A stretch of 29,514 nt of DNA, taken from contig CAZOIA010000052.1 of assembly GCA_964579675.1 (NCBI GenBank), positions 1-29,514 on the forward strand, in the 5' to 3' direction. The DNA comes from CAZOIA01 sp964579675 (GTDB lineage: Bacteria > Planctomycetota > Phycisphaerae > UBA1845 > PWPN01). Of the stretch, positions 1 to 7,122 are shown in pieces. A program made the position numbers and the translations under genes. The notes under the pieces are model-generated. The model was given only the letters and a program-made list of their open reading frames with translations, was not told the origin of the DNA and ran no database searches. Positions within the stretch are counted from its first letter, which is position 1. Each line of letters opens with the position of its first letter.

Positions 1-561
1 GGCGGGACGGCGATCGGGAATCGGATCCGCGACGTATTGCTCAAGCACGATCTGTCGGAGATGGACGTGCGGTGCGAGACGTTCCTGTTCATGGCGTCGC
101 GGGCCCAGTTGGTAGCCGAGGTGGTTACCCCGGCGATCGAAGCCGGGAAGGTGGTTCTGTGCGACCGGTTCATCTCGGCGACCTGCGCGTATCAGGGGGC
201 GGCGGGTTATGACGCCAGAAAGATCATCGAACTGGGCCGGTTCGCCGTGGGCGACACCTGGCCGGAGCTGACGTTCATCATTGACGTGCCGGTTGAGGAG
301 GGGTTCCGACGCACGGGACGCAAGCGCCACCACGCGGGCCTACATCGAAAGCGCCACGACGGCAACCAGGGGCTGCTCCTGCCCGACATTGAGCACGATG
401 CCATGGAGGCCCGCCCGATTGACTACCACCGCAACGTCCGGCAACTGTTCCTGAATCTGCCTGAGGAGTACCCGGGCCGGGTGGAAGTAATCGATGGCAT
501 CGGTACCCCCCAAGAGGTCCACGCCCGCGTCCTGGAGACCTTGAAGCATGTCGATCTTTGA
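1..561 (+). CDS. tmk: Thymidylate kinase, 5'-truncated by the window edge
   Basis: Thymidylate kinase phosphorylates dTMP to dTDP in the cytoplasm. The frame is open from base 1, where it reads GGTAIGNRIRDVLL, a match to the region just after the family's REPGGT element, so the P-loop and true start lie outside the window. A TTG at 37 is not a credible start. Visible family features are the RAQ helix, the LCDRFISATCAYQG block (the DR-x-STxAYQG nucleotide-binding motif) and the C-terminal DAMEARPIDYHRNVRQLFL segment, which matches the usual D-x-ME-x-R-x-x-[FY]H-R-x-V element. The lid region between them is rich in Arg, Lys and His. The stop overlaps the next start by 14 nt (548-561), so delta' is probably translationally coupled. 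The tmk-holB order is common in bacteria. The assignment is secure; only the N-terminus is missing. Confidence 0.9.
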   Translation, partial: GGTAIGNRIRDVLLKHDLSEMDVRCETFLFMASRAQLVAEVVTPAIEAGKVVLCDRFISATCAYQGAAGYDARKIIELGRFAVGDTWPELTFIIDVPVEEGFRRTGRKRHHAGLHRKRHDGNQGLLLPDIEHDAMEARPIDYHRNVRQLFLNLPEEYPGRVEVIDGIGTPQEVHARVLETLKHVDL

Positions 562-1813
562 CGTTCAGCACCAGCCGCGGGCCCACCGGATCATTCAGCG
601 TGCCCTGTCGTGCGAGCGCATGCCGCATGCCTACCTGTTCGCGGGGCCTGAGGGCGTTGGCAAGGAGATGCTGGCCCACGCACTGGCGCAGACGCTGCTG
701 TGCGAATCGCCGGTCCGCCGGGCCATGCCGGAGACAATCGCCGAGGCGGTGCCGGGCGGGCAAGGTGCGGACGCCTGCGGCGAATGTCAGGACTGCCGGC
801 TCGTCGGCGCGGGCACCCATCCGGACCTGTTTCTCATTTATCGACAACTGAACAGGCAACACCCGGACGCCGCCGTTCGCAAGCAGAAGGCCCTGGTGCT
901 GGGGGTGGAGGTGATCCGGCATTTCCTCATCGATCGGGTGGGCACGCGCCCGAGCCGGCGACGGGCGAAGGTCTTTATCGTTCGCGAGGCGGAGCGGTTG
1001 AACGAGTCGGCTCAGAACAGCCTGCTCAAGACGCTCGAAGAGCCGCCGGACGCCACCTTCATCATCCTGCTGACCCATGCGATGGACCGGATGCTCCCGA
1101 CCACGCGATCGCGATGCCAGCAGGTCGTGTTTCAGTCGTTGCCGGACGATTACGTCGCGGATCGCCTGAGGGTGCTTCGCCGCGACGCCGAGGCGCCGGA
1201 GGTGACCTACATCGCACGGCACGCCGGTGGGTGTCTCGGAGCGGCCCTGCGGCAGATCGACGACGGTCTTTACGCGCTCAAGCGGACCTGGGGCGATCGT
1301 CTGGCGGGACTTTTCGGCGCCGCCGGCGGCCACGATCGCGAATCCGCAAGCGGCCGGGCTACCGCATCCGCTCGGCGTCCTGATCCCCAAGCCGCCCGCG
1401 GCCCGGCGCCCCATGAATTGGCCAGACCTTTCACCGATGACGCCAAGACCCTGGGCAATTGCGTCATCGGTCGCGACCCGGAGGTTTCTCAGACTGATGC
1501 GACACGAGTTGGTCTGCAATCGCTTCTGGCGGTGCTCGCCGATTTTTATCTCGATGCCTTGCGCCAGGTCAACGACGCTCAATTGCCGCAAATCAACGCA
1601 GACCAGCCAGAGGTGATCGATCAACTGGCCCAGACTCACACCACCGCTTCCCTCGTGTCCGCCCTCAAGCATCTGTCAGACGCGGAGACAAACCTGGCGC
1701 GGAACGCGCACATCGAACTGACGCTGGAGACGTTGTTCATCCGGCTTGCCCAATCCACCGACAGGCCGTTAAGGCGTGGAGAACATGACTTGTACGCAGC
1801 CAGGAGTAAATAA
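548..1813 (+). CDS. holB: DNA polymerase III delta' subunit
   Basis: This is the AAA+ clamp-loader subunit delta', which with delta and tau/gamma loads the sliding clamp onto DNA. The 421-residue product has a Walker A GPEGVGKE at residues 33-40 and a probable zinc module formed by C52 and C77-x2-C80-x2-C83. LNESAQNSLLKTLEEPP is the family signature, and the SRC motif carries R189 (the clamp-loader arginine-finger position). A GGAG at 534-537 precedes the ATG at 548. Residues of about 255-290 form an Arg/Ala/Pro-rich low-complexity linker before a helical C-terminal domain (DPEVSQTDATRVGLQSLL), longer than in typical delta' proteins. Because the frame continues into recognisable family sequence, I read the linker as an insertion and not a frameshift. 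The stop shares one base with the next gene's ATG. Confidence 0.9.
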   Translation: MSIFDVQHQPRAHRIIQRALSCERMPHAYLFAGPEGVGKEMLAHALAQTLLCESPVRRAMPETIAEAVPGGQGADACGECQDCRLVGAGTHPDLFLIYRQLNRQHPDAAVRKQKALVLGVEVIRHFLIDRVGTRPSRRRAKVFIVREAERLNESAQNSLLKTLEEPPDATFIILLTHAMDRMLPTTRSRCQQVVFQSLPDDYVADRLRVLRRDAEAPEVTYIARHAGGCLGAALRQIDDGLYALKRTWGDRLAGLFGAAGGHDRESASGRATASARRPDPQAARGPAPHELARPFTDDAKTLGNCVIGRDPEVSQTDATRVGLQSLLAVLADFYLDALRQVNDAQLPQINADQPEVIDQLAQTHTTASLVSALKHLSDAETNLARNAHIELTLETLFIRLAQSTDRPLRRGEHDLYAARSK

Positions 1814-3297
1814 TGGCGATTCAGTGGCCGAGGAAGTTGTACATCGACGGACAGTGGACGTCGTCCAGCAGCGGCAGGACGCTGCCCATCGTGAATCCCG
1901 CCAGCGGCGAGCAACTTGCCGAGGTGGCACTGGCCGAGGCCGCCGATGTGGACCGGGCGGTAGGTGCGGCCCGAAAGGCCTTCGATCACGGCCCGTGGCC
2001 GCGGCTGGATCCGCTCGAACGCGGTCGGTACCTCTTCAAGATCGCTGAAGCCATACGTGAGCGACTCGACGACCTCGCCATGACCGACACGCTGAATATC
2101 GGCAAGCCCATCCGCGACACCAGGGGATTCGACATCCCATGTGCAGCCGACCTTTTTGAGAGCTACGCCGGTCTGGCGGACAAGATCGCCGGCAAGTGCT
2201 TTGGCACGCTGCCCGACAACGTGACGCTGCAGATCCGGGAACCCCTGGGCGTCGTGGTGGGGATCGTGCCGTGGAATTTCCCGCTCACCAACGCCGCGAT
2301 CAAGATCGCGCCCGCCCTGGCGTGCGGCAACTGCGTGGTATTCAAGCCGTCGGAGCTTGCACCTCTCTCGGCCCTGATGCTGGCAGAGATCGCCCAGGAG
2401 GTGGGCCTGCCGCCGGGGGTACTGAACGTCGTCAACGGCATCGGCCCCGAGGCCGGGCACGCCCTGGTGGTGCATCCCGGTATCGACAAGATCAGTTTCA
2501 CCGGACGGGTGGCCACCGGGCGGGAAATCATGACCGGTGCCGCCGCCGGCATCAAAGGCGTCACCCTCGAACTGGGTGGCAAGACGCCCAGCCTGGTCTT
2601 TCCCGACGCCCCGCTCGAACACGCGGTCAACGGCGTGCTCCAGGGCATTTTCTGGCACCTCGGGCAGGTTTGCGTGGCTGCCTCAAGGCTGCTGGTCCAT
2701 CGCACTCAGCACGACGAACTCCTGGACCGCCTGGTGGACAAGGTGAAGAAGCTCCGCCAGGGAGACCCGACCGACGAGCGCAACCACCTCGGCTGCATCG
2801 CCACGCCAACCCACCTGCAGACCATCGAGCAGTACGTCGCCAGGACCACGAGCGAAGGTGCCTCGCTCGTCATCGGTGGTCACCGGCCGAGCGAGCCTGG
2901 CCTCGCCGGGGGATGCTACTACTGCCCGACGATCTTCGATGGCGTCACACCCGAGATGACCATCGCCCGCGAGGAGGTGTTCGGCCCGGTCCTGGCGGTC
3001 ATGACCTTTGACGACGAGGATGAGGCCGCCCGCATCGCCAACGACTGCGATTTCGGTTTGATGGCATGTATCTGGACAAGCGACGGCACGCGGGCTCTCC
3101 GCCTTGCCCGCAAGCTCAGGGCCGGCAAAATCGCGATCAACGGCGGCGGATACCTGCGGGCGAACGTGCCGATGTGCGGCCACAAGATGAGCGGGGTGGG
3201 GTCGGATCTGGGCTTCGACGAGGTCTTCCACGAATACACCGCCAGCAAGTCGGTGCTGTTCTCGCTGGCGACGGAGAAATCGTCGTGGCCGGAGTGA
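1813..3297 (+). CDS. NAD(P)-dependent aldehyde dehydrogenase
   Basis: A 494-residue member of the aldehyde dehydrogenase superfamily, which oxidises an aldehyde to a carboxylate with NAD(P)+. The catalytic set is complete: N155 in PWNFPL, E253 in LELGGK and the nucleophile C287 in GQVCVAASRL. FTGRVATG corresponds to the cofactor-binding FTGS-x-x-x-G loop, with Arg in place of the usual Ser. EEVFGPVL and the C-terminal substrate-side segments are also present, and the length is typical. The sequence resembles betaine-aldehyde or lactaldehyde dehydrogenases, but the substrate cannot be read from sequence. The ATG at 1813 overlaps the holB stop by one base, with AGGAG at 1802-1806 as ribosome-binding site. 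The last 13 nt overlap the next gene. Oxidising the aldehyde released by the HpcH-type aldolase at 22935 is a reasonable role, but this is inference. Confidence 0.92.
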   Translation: MAIQWPRKLYIDGQWTSSSSGRTLPIVNPASGEQLAEVALAEAADVDRAVGAARKAFDHGPWPRLDPLERGRYLFKIAEAIRERLDDLAMTDTLNIGKPIRDTRGFDIPCAADLFESYAGLADKIAGKCFGTLPDNVTLQIREPLGVVVGIVPWNFPLTNAAIKIAPALACGNCVVFKPSELAPLSALMLAEIAQEVGLPPGVLNVVNGIGPEAGHALVVHPGIDKISFTGRVATGREIMTGAAAGIKGVTLELGGKTPSLVFPDAPLEHAVNGVLQGIFWHLGQVCVAASRLLVHRTQHDELLDRLVDKVKKLRQGDPTDERNHLGCIATPTHLQTIEQYVARTTSEGASLVIGGHRPSEPGLAGGCYYCPTIFDGVTPEMTIAREEVFGPVLAVMTFDDEDEAARIANDCDFGLMACIWTSDGTRALRLARKLRAGKIAINGGGYLRANVPMCGHKMSGVGSDLGFDEVFHEYTASKSVLFSLATEKSSWPE

Positions 3298-4376
3298 TCG
3301 GCTTACCCATCGAGGCCCTGGACACCCCCGCCCTGCTGCTCGATGGACCGGGGTCCGAGCGGAACATCCGGAAAATGGCTGATTTCTTTCGGGGCCGAAC
3401 CTGCCAGCTACGCCCCCATTTCAAGAACCACAAGTGTACGAAGCTCGCCCGTCGTCAGCTCGAGGCCGGCTCGGCGGTCGGGATCACCTGCGCCAAGCTC
3501 GGCGAGGCGGAGGTTCTTGCCGACGCCGGCTTCGACGATGTGCTCGTCGCCAACCAGGTCGTGGGGGCGCCGAAGCTGCAACGGCTCGTTGATTTGGCCC
3601 GGCGAATGGAAAAGCTCCGCGTCGCCGTGGACCACATCGACCATGCGCTGGCGATCTCTAAGGCGGCGGGGCGGGGCGAGGTCGTCATCGGCGTACTGGT
3701 CGAGGTGGAGATCGGGATGGGCCGGTGCGGCGTCCCACCCGGCAAGCCCGCCCTTGAACTGGTCCAGCAGGTGGCTGAGCTGAAGGGCCTGCGTTTCGAC
3801 GGCCTCCAGGCCTACGAGGGCCACCTCGTGGGCGTTCCCGACGTCGACGAGCGCCGTCGCCGCACCACCGAAGCGATGCGGCAAGCGATCGAGACCCGGC
3901 AACTGATCGAAGACGCCGGTATCCCCGTCCGGGTAGTGAGCGGCGGATCGACCTCGACTTACGCCATTACGGGTCTGATCAACGGCGTCGATGAGGTGCA
4001 GGCCGGGACCTATCCCACGATGGATACGATGTACCACCGGCTGACACCTGAGTTCGAGTTGGCCCTTTCGGTACTGGCTCGGGTCATCAGCCGGCCCAGG
4101 CCGAGCGTCGCCGTCCTCGACGTAGGACTCAAGGGTCTGGGCAGCGAGTTCGGGCCGCCTCAGGCCCGGGAACTGCTCGGCGCCGAAACCCGGTACTCCC
4201 TTGCGGAAGAGCATTGCATCGTCAAAGGCGCGCCCGATTGGCAGATAGGACAGGCAATCGAACTCATTCCCAGCCACGCCTGCACGACGTGCAATCTCTA
4301 CCGGCAGCTTCACGTGCACGAACAGGGCCGCGTCGCTGACGTCTGGCCCATTGAAGCGTCCGGGCGACTGACTTAG
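3285..4376 (+). CDS. DSD1-family PLP enzyme (D-serine dehydratase / D-threonine aldolase-like)
   Basis: A fold-type III (alanine-racemase-like barrel) PLP enzyme of 363 residues. The start chosen is GTG at 3285, supported by GGAG at 3273-3276 and by the N-terminal LDTPALLLD motif. An upstream extension of the frame lies inside the aldehyde dehydrogenase gene and has no family similarity. RPHFKNHK contains K47, the expected PLP lysine (family form PHxKxHK). GGSTSTY is the phosphate-binding region. Near the C-terminus, SHACTTCNLY gives H331-x-C333. In known family structures this metal pair is His-x-Cys in D-serine dehydratases and His-x-Asp in D-threonine aldolases, so D-serine or a 3-hydroxy-D-amino-acid dehydratase is somewhat favoured. 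It ends the tmk-holB-aldehyde dehydrogenase chain and probably shares its transcript. Confidence 0.85.
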   Translation: MAGVIGLPIEALDTPALLLDGPGSERNIRKMADFFRGRTCQLRPHFKNHKCTKLARRQLEAGSAVGITCAKLGEAEVLADAGFDDVLVANQVVGAPKLQRLVDLARRMEKLRVAVDHIDHALAISKAAGRGEVVIGVLVEVEIGMGRCGVPPGKPALELVQQVAELKGLRFDGLQAYEGHLVGVPDVDERRRRTTEAMRQAIETRQLIEDAGIPVRVVSGGSTSTYAITGLINGVDEVQAGTYPTMDTMYHRLTPEFELALSVLARVISRPRPSVAVLDVGLKGLGSEFGPPQARELLGAETRYSLAEEHCIVKGAPDWQIGQAIELIPSHACTTCNLYRQLHVHEQGRVADVWPIEASGRLT

Positions 4377-4644
4377 CGAACGACCTTGAACAGGCGATTA
4401 TCGTTGCAGTTTCGCCGCCCGGGCATTCCAGCGTACGGTGCCCCTCGCCTGAAGTCTTATTGTCCTTGGGAGTCCTGACGAAACATGTGACCCGGGTACC
4501 TGAAGGCTGCCGGGCGTAACTTCGGGCCGTTCCTTGAAAACCCGCGGGAGGCGTGCAGAATGATAACCAGAGGGTCCGGCATGGTGCCGGCCGGCGGGTG
4601 CTGGCCGAACCCCTCACCGAGCCTGCACTAAGGAGACCATCGCA
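4377..4644 (+). other. Intergenic region upstream of the beta-propeller operon
   Basis: A 268-nt non-coding stretch between the PLP enzyme and the Tat-exported propeller. A weak sigma70-like element may sit at 4534-4564 (see separate entry), and a strong Shine-Dalgarno AGGAG lies at 4631-4635. No convincing terminator hairpin follows the stop at 4376, so read-through from the upstream operon is possible. No RNA gene is recognisable. Confidence 0.6.
4534..4564 (+). promoter_or_regulatory. Weak sigma70-like promoter candidate
   Basis: TTGAAA at 4534-4539 is followed by AATGAT at 4559-4564 with a 19-nt spacer, which is longer than ideal. CAGAAT at 4556-4561 would give 16 nt but matches the -10 consensus poorly. 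It lies about 80 nt before the propeller operon's start. Proposed from position and the good -35 only. Confidence 0.25.
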
Positions 4645-6009
4645 GTGTCGAGAATCACTGGCCGGCGTGAGTTTCTCAAAGCCAGCGCGGGGGCGGCCAT
4701 GGCGGGACTGGCATTATCTCGAACTCAGGCCGGGCAGGCTCCACAAGAGAGGCCGACGAAAATCGAAAACAACAACGAATACAAAGCGAAGTATTATGAA
4801 TTCACCGAGCATCCGAAATCCGACTCGTGCTGGTCGCTCTCGGTCGGGCCGGATGGCCGGATCTACGCGTCCGCCTGCGCCGAGAGCATCCCGGGCGGGG
4901 TGGTCAAAGTCGTCCGCTACAACGACCAGACCGATGGGCTAGACTATCTGTTCTCGGTTGATGAGGTGGTTGACGATCCGCCGGAGTCCGGCCGGGCGAC
5001 CCAGTGCAAGATTCACTACAGCTTCGCACCATCGATGTCGGACGGGGTGCTGTACATGGCCACGCACCTGTCGGGCCCTCCGATCGACCGGCCGGCCTAT
5101 TCGCCCTGGGGTTCCTGGCACGACCCCGAGCGATGTTTCCGCGGCAGTGCCTTGCTGGCTTTCGACACCAGGACCGACCAGGTGCTCTGGTGGGATACCA
5201 TGATGCCCAAGGAAGGCTGCCGGTGCCTCCTGCACGACGAGGAGCGCGGCTTGCTCTACGGGCTCAGTTACCCCCGAGACCATTTCATCATTTACGACAT
5301 CAAGAGGCGCAAGCCCCGGCACGTAGGCCGGATCGGGTCGGTTAACGCCCAAGTCCTGTTTCTCGATGCCAGGCACCGTGTCTGGACCACGAGCGACTAT
5401 GGTCGCCTCGTGCGCTATGACCCCGAGAAGGATCGACTGGAGACATCCCCGTACGCGCTGCCCCACAACCCCGCGTACCAGACGGGCTGGCACAGCGTGT
5501 TCTATGACGCCGTCGCCTCCCCCGACGGTGAGTGCGTGTACGCGGTGACCTGGATCGCCGATCCCCGCCTCATGCGCATCTGGCCGAACGAAGCCGACTG
5601 GCCGCGGATCGAGGACCTGGGCCCCACCCAGCAGAAGCGGGACCTCACCCTCCCGATGGATACGTTCCTTGATCATTGCGGCGGCCTGACCTTTGGCGGG
5701 GACGGCCAACTGTACTACGTTGCCTCGCGGTGGCGCGATCCGGTCTACAATCCCATGCCCAAGGAGCGCCAGAGCCGGGAAGGTGTGATCTGGCGATTGA
5801 ACCCGGCCACGTGTGAGCGAGAGGAAGTGGGCCTGCTGGAGTGTGCGGACAAGAAGAACGCTCAGTATGCCTCCCGCGGGGCCGTCGATCACAATGGGGA
5901 TCTGTTCTTCGGCCACATCGGCTCGAGGCCGTCGGGTCTCTTCAAGGTGCAGATGCCCGGGGACCGCAAGAAACAGAACGCCCACCTGCCAATCAGGATC
6001 TGGGGATAG
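4645..6009 (+). CDS. Tat-exported beta-propeller protein of unknown function
   Basis: A 454-residue protein starting at GTG 4645, with AGGAG at 4631-4635. The N-terminus carries a twin-arginine signal, GRREFLKASAG (R7, R8), followed by a short hydrophobic Ala/Gly/Leu stretch and a Gln/Arg/Thr-rich cleavage region, so it is predicted to be folded before export. The mature part contains repeating beta-propeller-like blades: SLSVGPDGRIYASA, LLAFDTRTDQVLWW, LLYGLSYPRDHFIIYD, VLFLDARHRVWTTSDYGRLVRYD and LTFGGDGQLYYVA. These resemble SMP-30, PQQ or Kelch blades. No catalytic motif is evident. It is followed 9 nt later by a second propeller-like gene and then by two membrane-associated genes, so it is probably the exported component of a four-gene unit. 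An extracytoplasmic binding or enzymatic role is possible; no specific function can be assigned. Confidence 0.8.
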   Translation: MSRITGRREFLKASAGAAMAGLALSRTQAGQAPQERPTKIENNNEYKAKYYEFTEHPKSDSCWSLSVGPDGRIYASACAESIPGGVVKVVRYNDQTDGLDYLFSVDEVVDDPPESGRATQCKIHYSFAPSMSDGVLYMATHLSGPPIDRPAYSPWGSWHDPERCFRGSALLAFDTRTDQVLWWDTMMPKEGCRCLLHDEERGLLYGLSYPRDHFIIYDIKRRKPRHVGRIGSVNAQVLFLDARHRVWTTSDYGRLVRYDPEKDRLETSPYALPHNPAYQTGWHSVFYDAVASPDGECVYAVTWIADPRLMRIWPNEADWPRIEDLGPTQQKRDLTLPMDTFLDHCGGLTFGGDGQLYYVASRWRDPVYNPMPKERQSREGVIWRLNPATCEREEVGLLECADKKNAQYASRGAVDHNGDLFFGHIGSRPSGLFKVQMPGDRKKQNAHLPIRIWG

Positions 6010-6018
6010 GGCCTCGTC

Positions 6019-7122
6019 ATGGACAAGAAGAAGCAGAAACCCGACAAGAGTTCCCCAGGAGCAAAGGCCCTGGTCGATGAGATCGTCCACGGGACGTTCA
6101 TGAAGGAAGGGACGATGGTGGCGTTCCCAACCTGTTTCCCCGGGGTGGCCGTTCCGATCGTGGCGGACGAGAGCCACATCACCGCGCTGGACGTTACTTC
6201 CGACGGGACCATCTATGGCGGGACCAGCGGCAAGTTGACCCACCTGTTCGTCGGGATGTTCTACGGCGTAACCGGTGTTGTCTTTGACATAGGTATGGTG
6301 GAAGGAGCGGATCATTGTCCGGCCATCTGCTGCGGCAAAGGGAAGGTCGCGGCCTGTGTCAATGGACCCCGCGGCGGCCGGGTCGTCACCAGCAACCTGC
6401 AGCCCCTTCCGTTCGACCTGATCCAGGAGTGGGGCTTCAGTCGAAGGCCTCTCGAGGATTCGGGTGAGGTGGTCAAAGGCGAGCCGATCCTCCACGCGGT
6501 CGCCGACGACTCAAGGGACTCCCTCGTCGGGACGACCACCCATCATCTCTTCACGGCAAAGATAGAGGGCTCGAAGATCCAGATCGTCGGCGAAGTCAGC
6601 GGTCGCGGGCGCATCGCGGTGGGCTCGAAAGGCGGCGTCTTCGGTCTCGATGGGCCCGATCATCTCTGGCGGTTCGACCCGCGGTCGCGAAAGACCGAGC
6701 GCAGGGCCGTCAAGTTGCCCCGGGGCGCGTGGGACAAGTCCCCCCTGCGATGGGCAAGCGACAACCGCAATGGGCTCCTCTACACCGCCGACGCTGAGGG
6801 CGAGCTCTTCTCCTTCAGCGAGGACCATGGGTTCAGCCCTCCGCTTGGTGAAACTCCTATGACGCCCGTGGGCTGCATGGCGGTCACGCTCGACGGGCGG
6901 GTGTTCGGCTTCTGCGGGTCTGAAGTATCCAATCTGTTCTGCTACCATCCCGGCCGCAAAGAGGTGGCCAATCTCGGCGTGGCCGTTTCCGTCATCGAGC
7001 GCCGCCGTTATGGATATACATTCGGCGACGCCGTCACTGGCCGCGACGGCCAGATCTTCTTCGGTGAGGACGACGACCTCGGGCACCTCTGGCTCTATTT
7101 CCCGCGGATTCAAAGCACATGA
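6019..7122 (+). CDS. Second beta-propeller-like protein of unknown function
   Basis: A 367-residue protein beginning 9 nt after the preceding stop. Its N-terminus (MDKKKQKPDKSSPG) is strongly basic and shows no signal peptide. Blade-like repeats include ITALDVTSDGTIYGGTSG, GRIAVGSKGGVFGLDGPDHLWRFD, LLYTADAEGELFSFS, MAVTLDGRVFGFCGSE and DAVTGRDGQIFFGEDD. The Asp-Gly turns before short aromatic strands recur roughly every 45-60 residues, as in a propeller. Several Cys occur in one short stretch (CPAICCGKGKVAAC) about 95-110 residues in. It could remain cytoplasmic or be carried out with its Tat-targeted neighbour. The stop overlaps the next start as ATGA (7119-7122), which implies translational coupling. 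Family and function are not recognised. Confidence 0.72.
   Translation: MDKKKQKPDKSSPGAKALVDEIVHGTFMKEGTMVAFPTCFPGVAVPIVADESHITALDVTSDGTIYGGTSGKLTHLFVGMFYGVTGVVFDIGMVEGADHCPAICCGKGKVAACVNGPRGGRVVTSNLQPLPFDLIQEWGFSRRPLEDSGEVVKGEPILHAVADDSRDSLVGTTTHHLFTAKIEGSKIQIVGEVSGRGRIAVGSKGGVFGLDGPDHLWRFDPRSRKTERRAVKLPRGAWDKSPLRWASDNRNGLLYTADAEGELFSFSEDHGFSPPLGETPMTPVGCMAVTLDGRVFGFCGSEVSNLFCYHPGRKEVANLGVAVSVIERRRYGYTFGDAVTGRDGQIFFGEDDDLGHLWLYFPRIQST

Noticed and set aside
278..1672. Long minus-strand open frame opposite tmk/holB
   Set aside because: The plus-strand products match known families over their full length. The antisense product has no recognisable motif and is explained by high third-position GC.
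4939..6495. Minus-strand open frame of 518 codons spanning two propeller genes
   Set aside because: It crosses the junction of two well-formed plus-strand genes, has no domain, and mirrors their codon bias.
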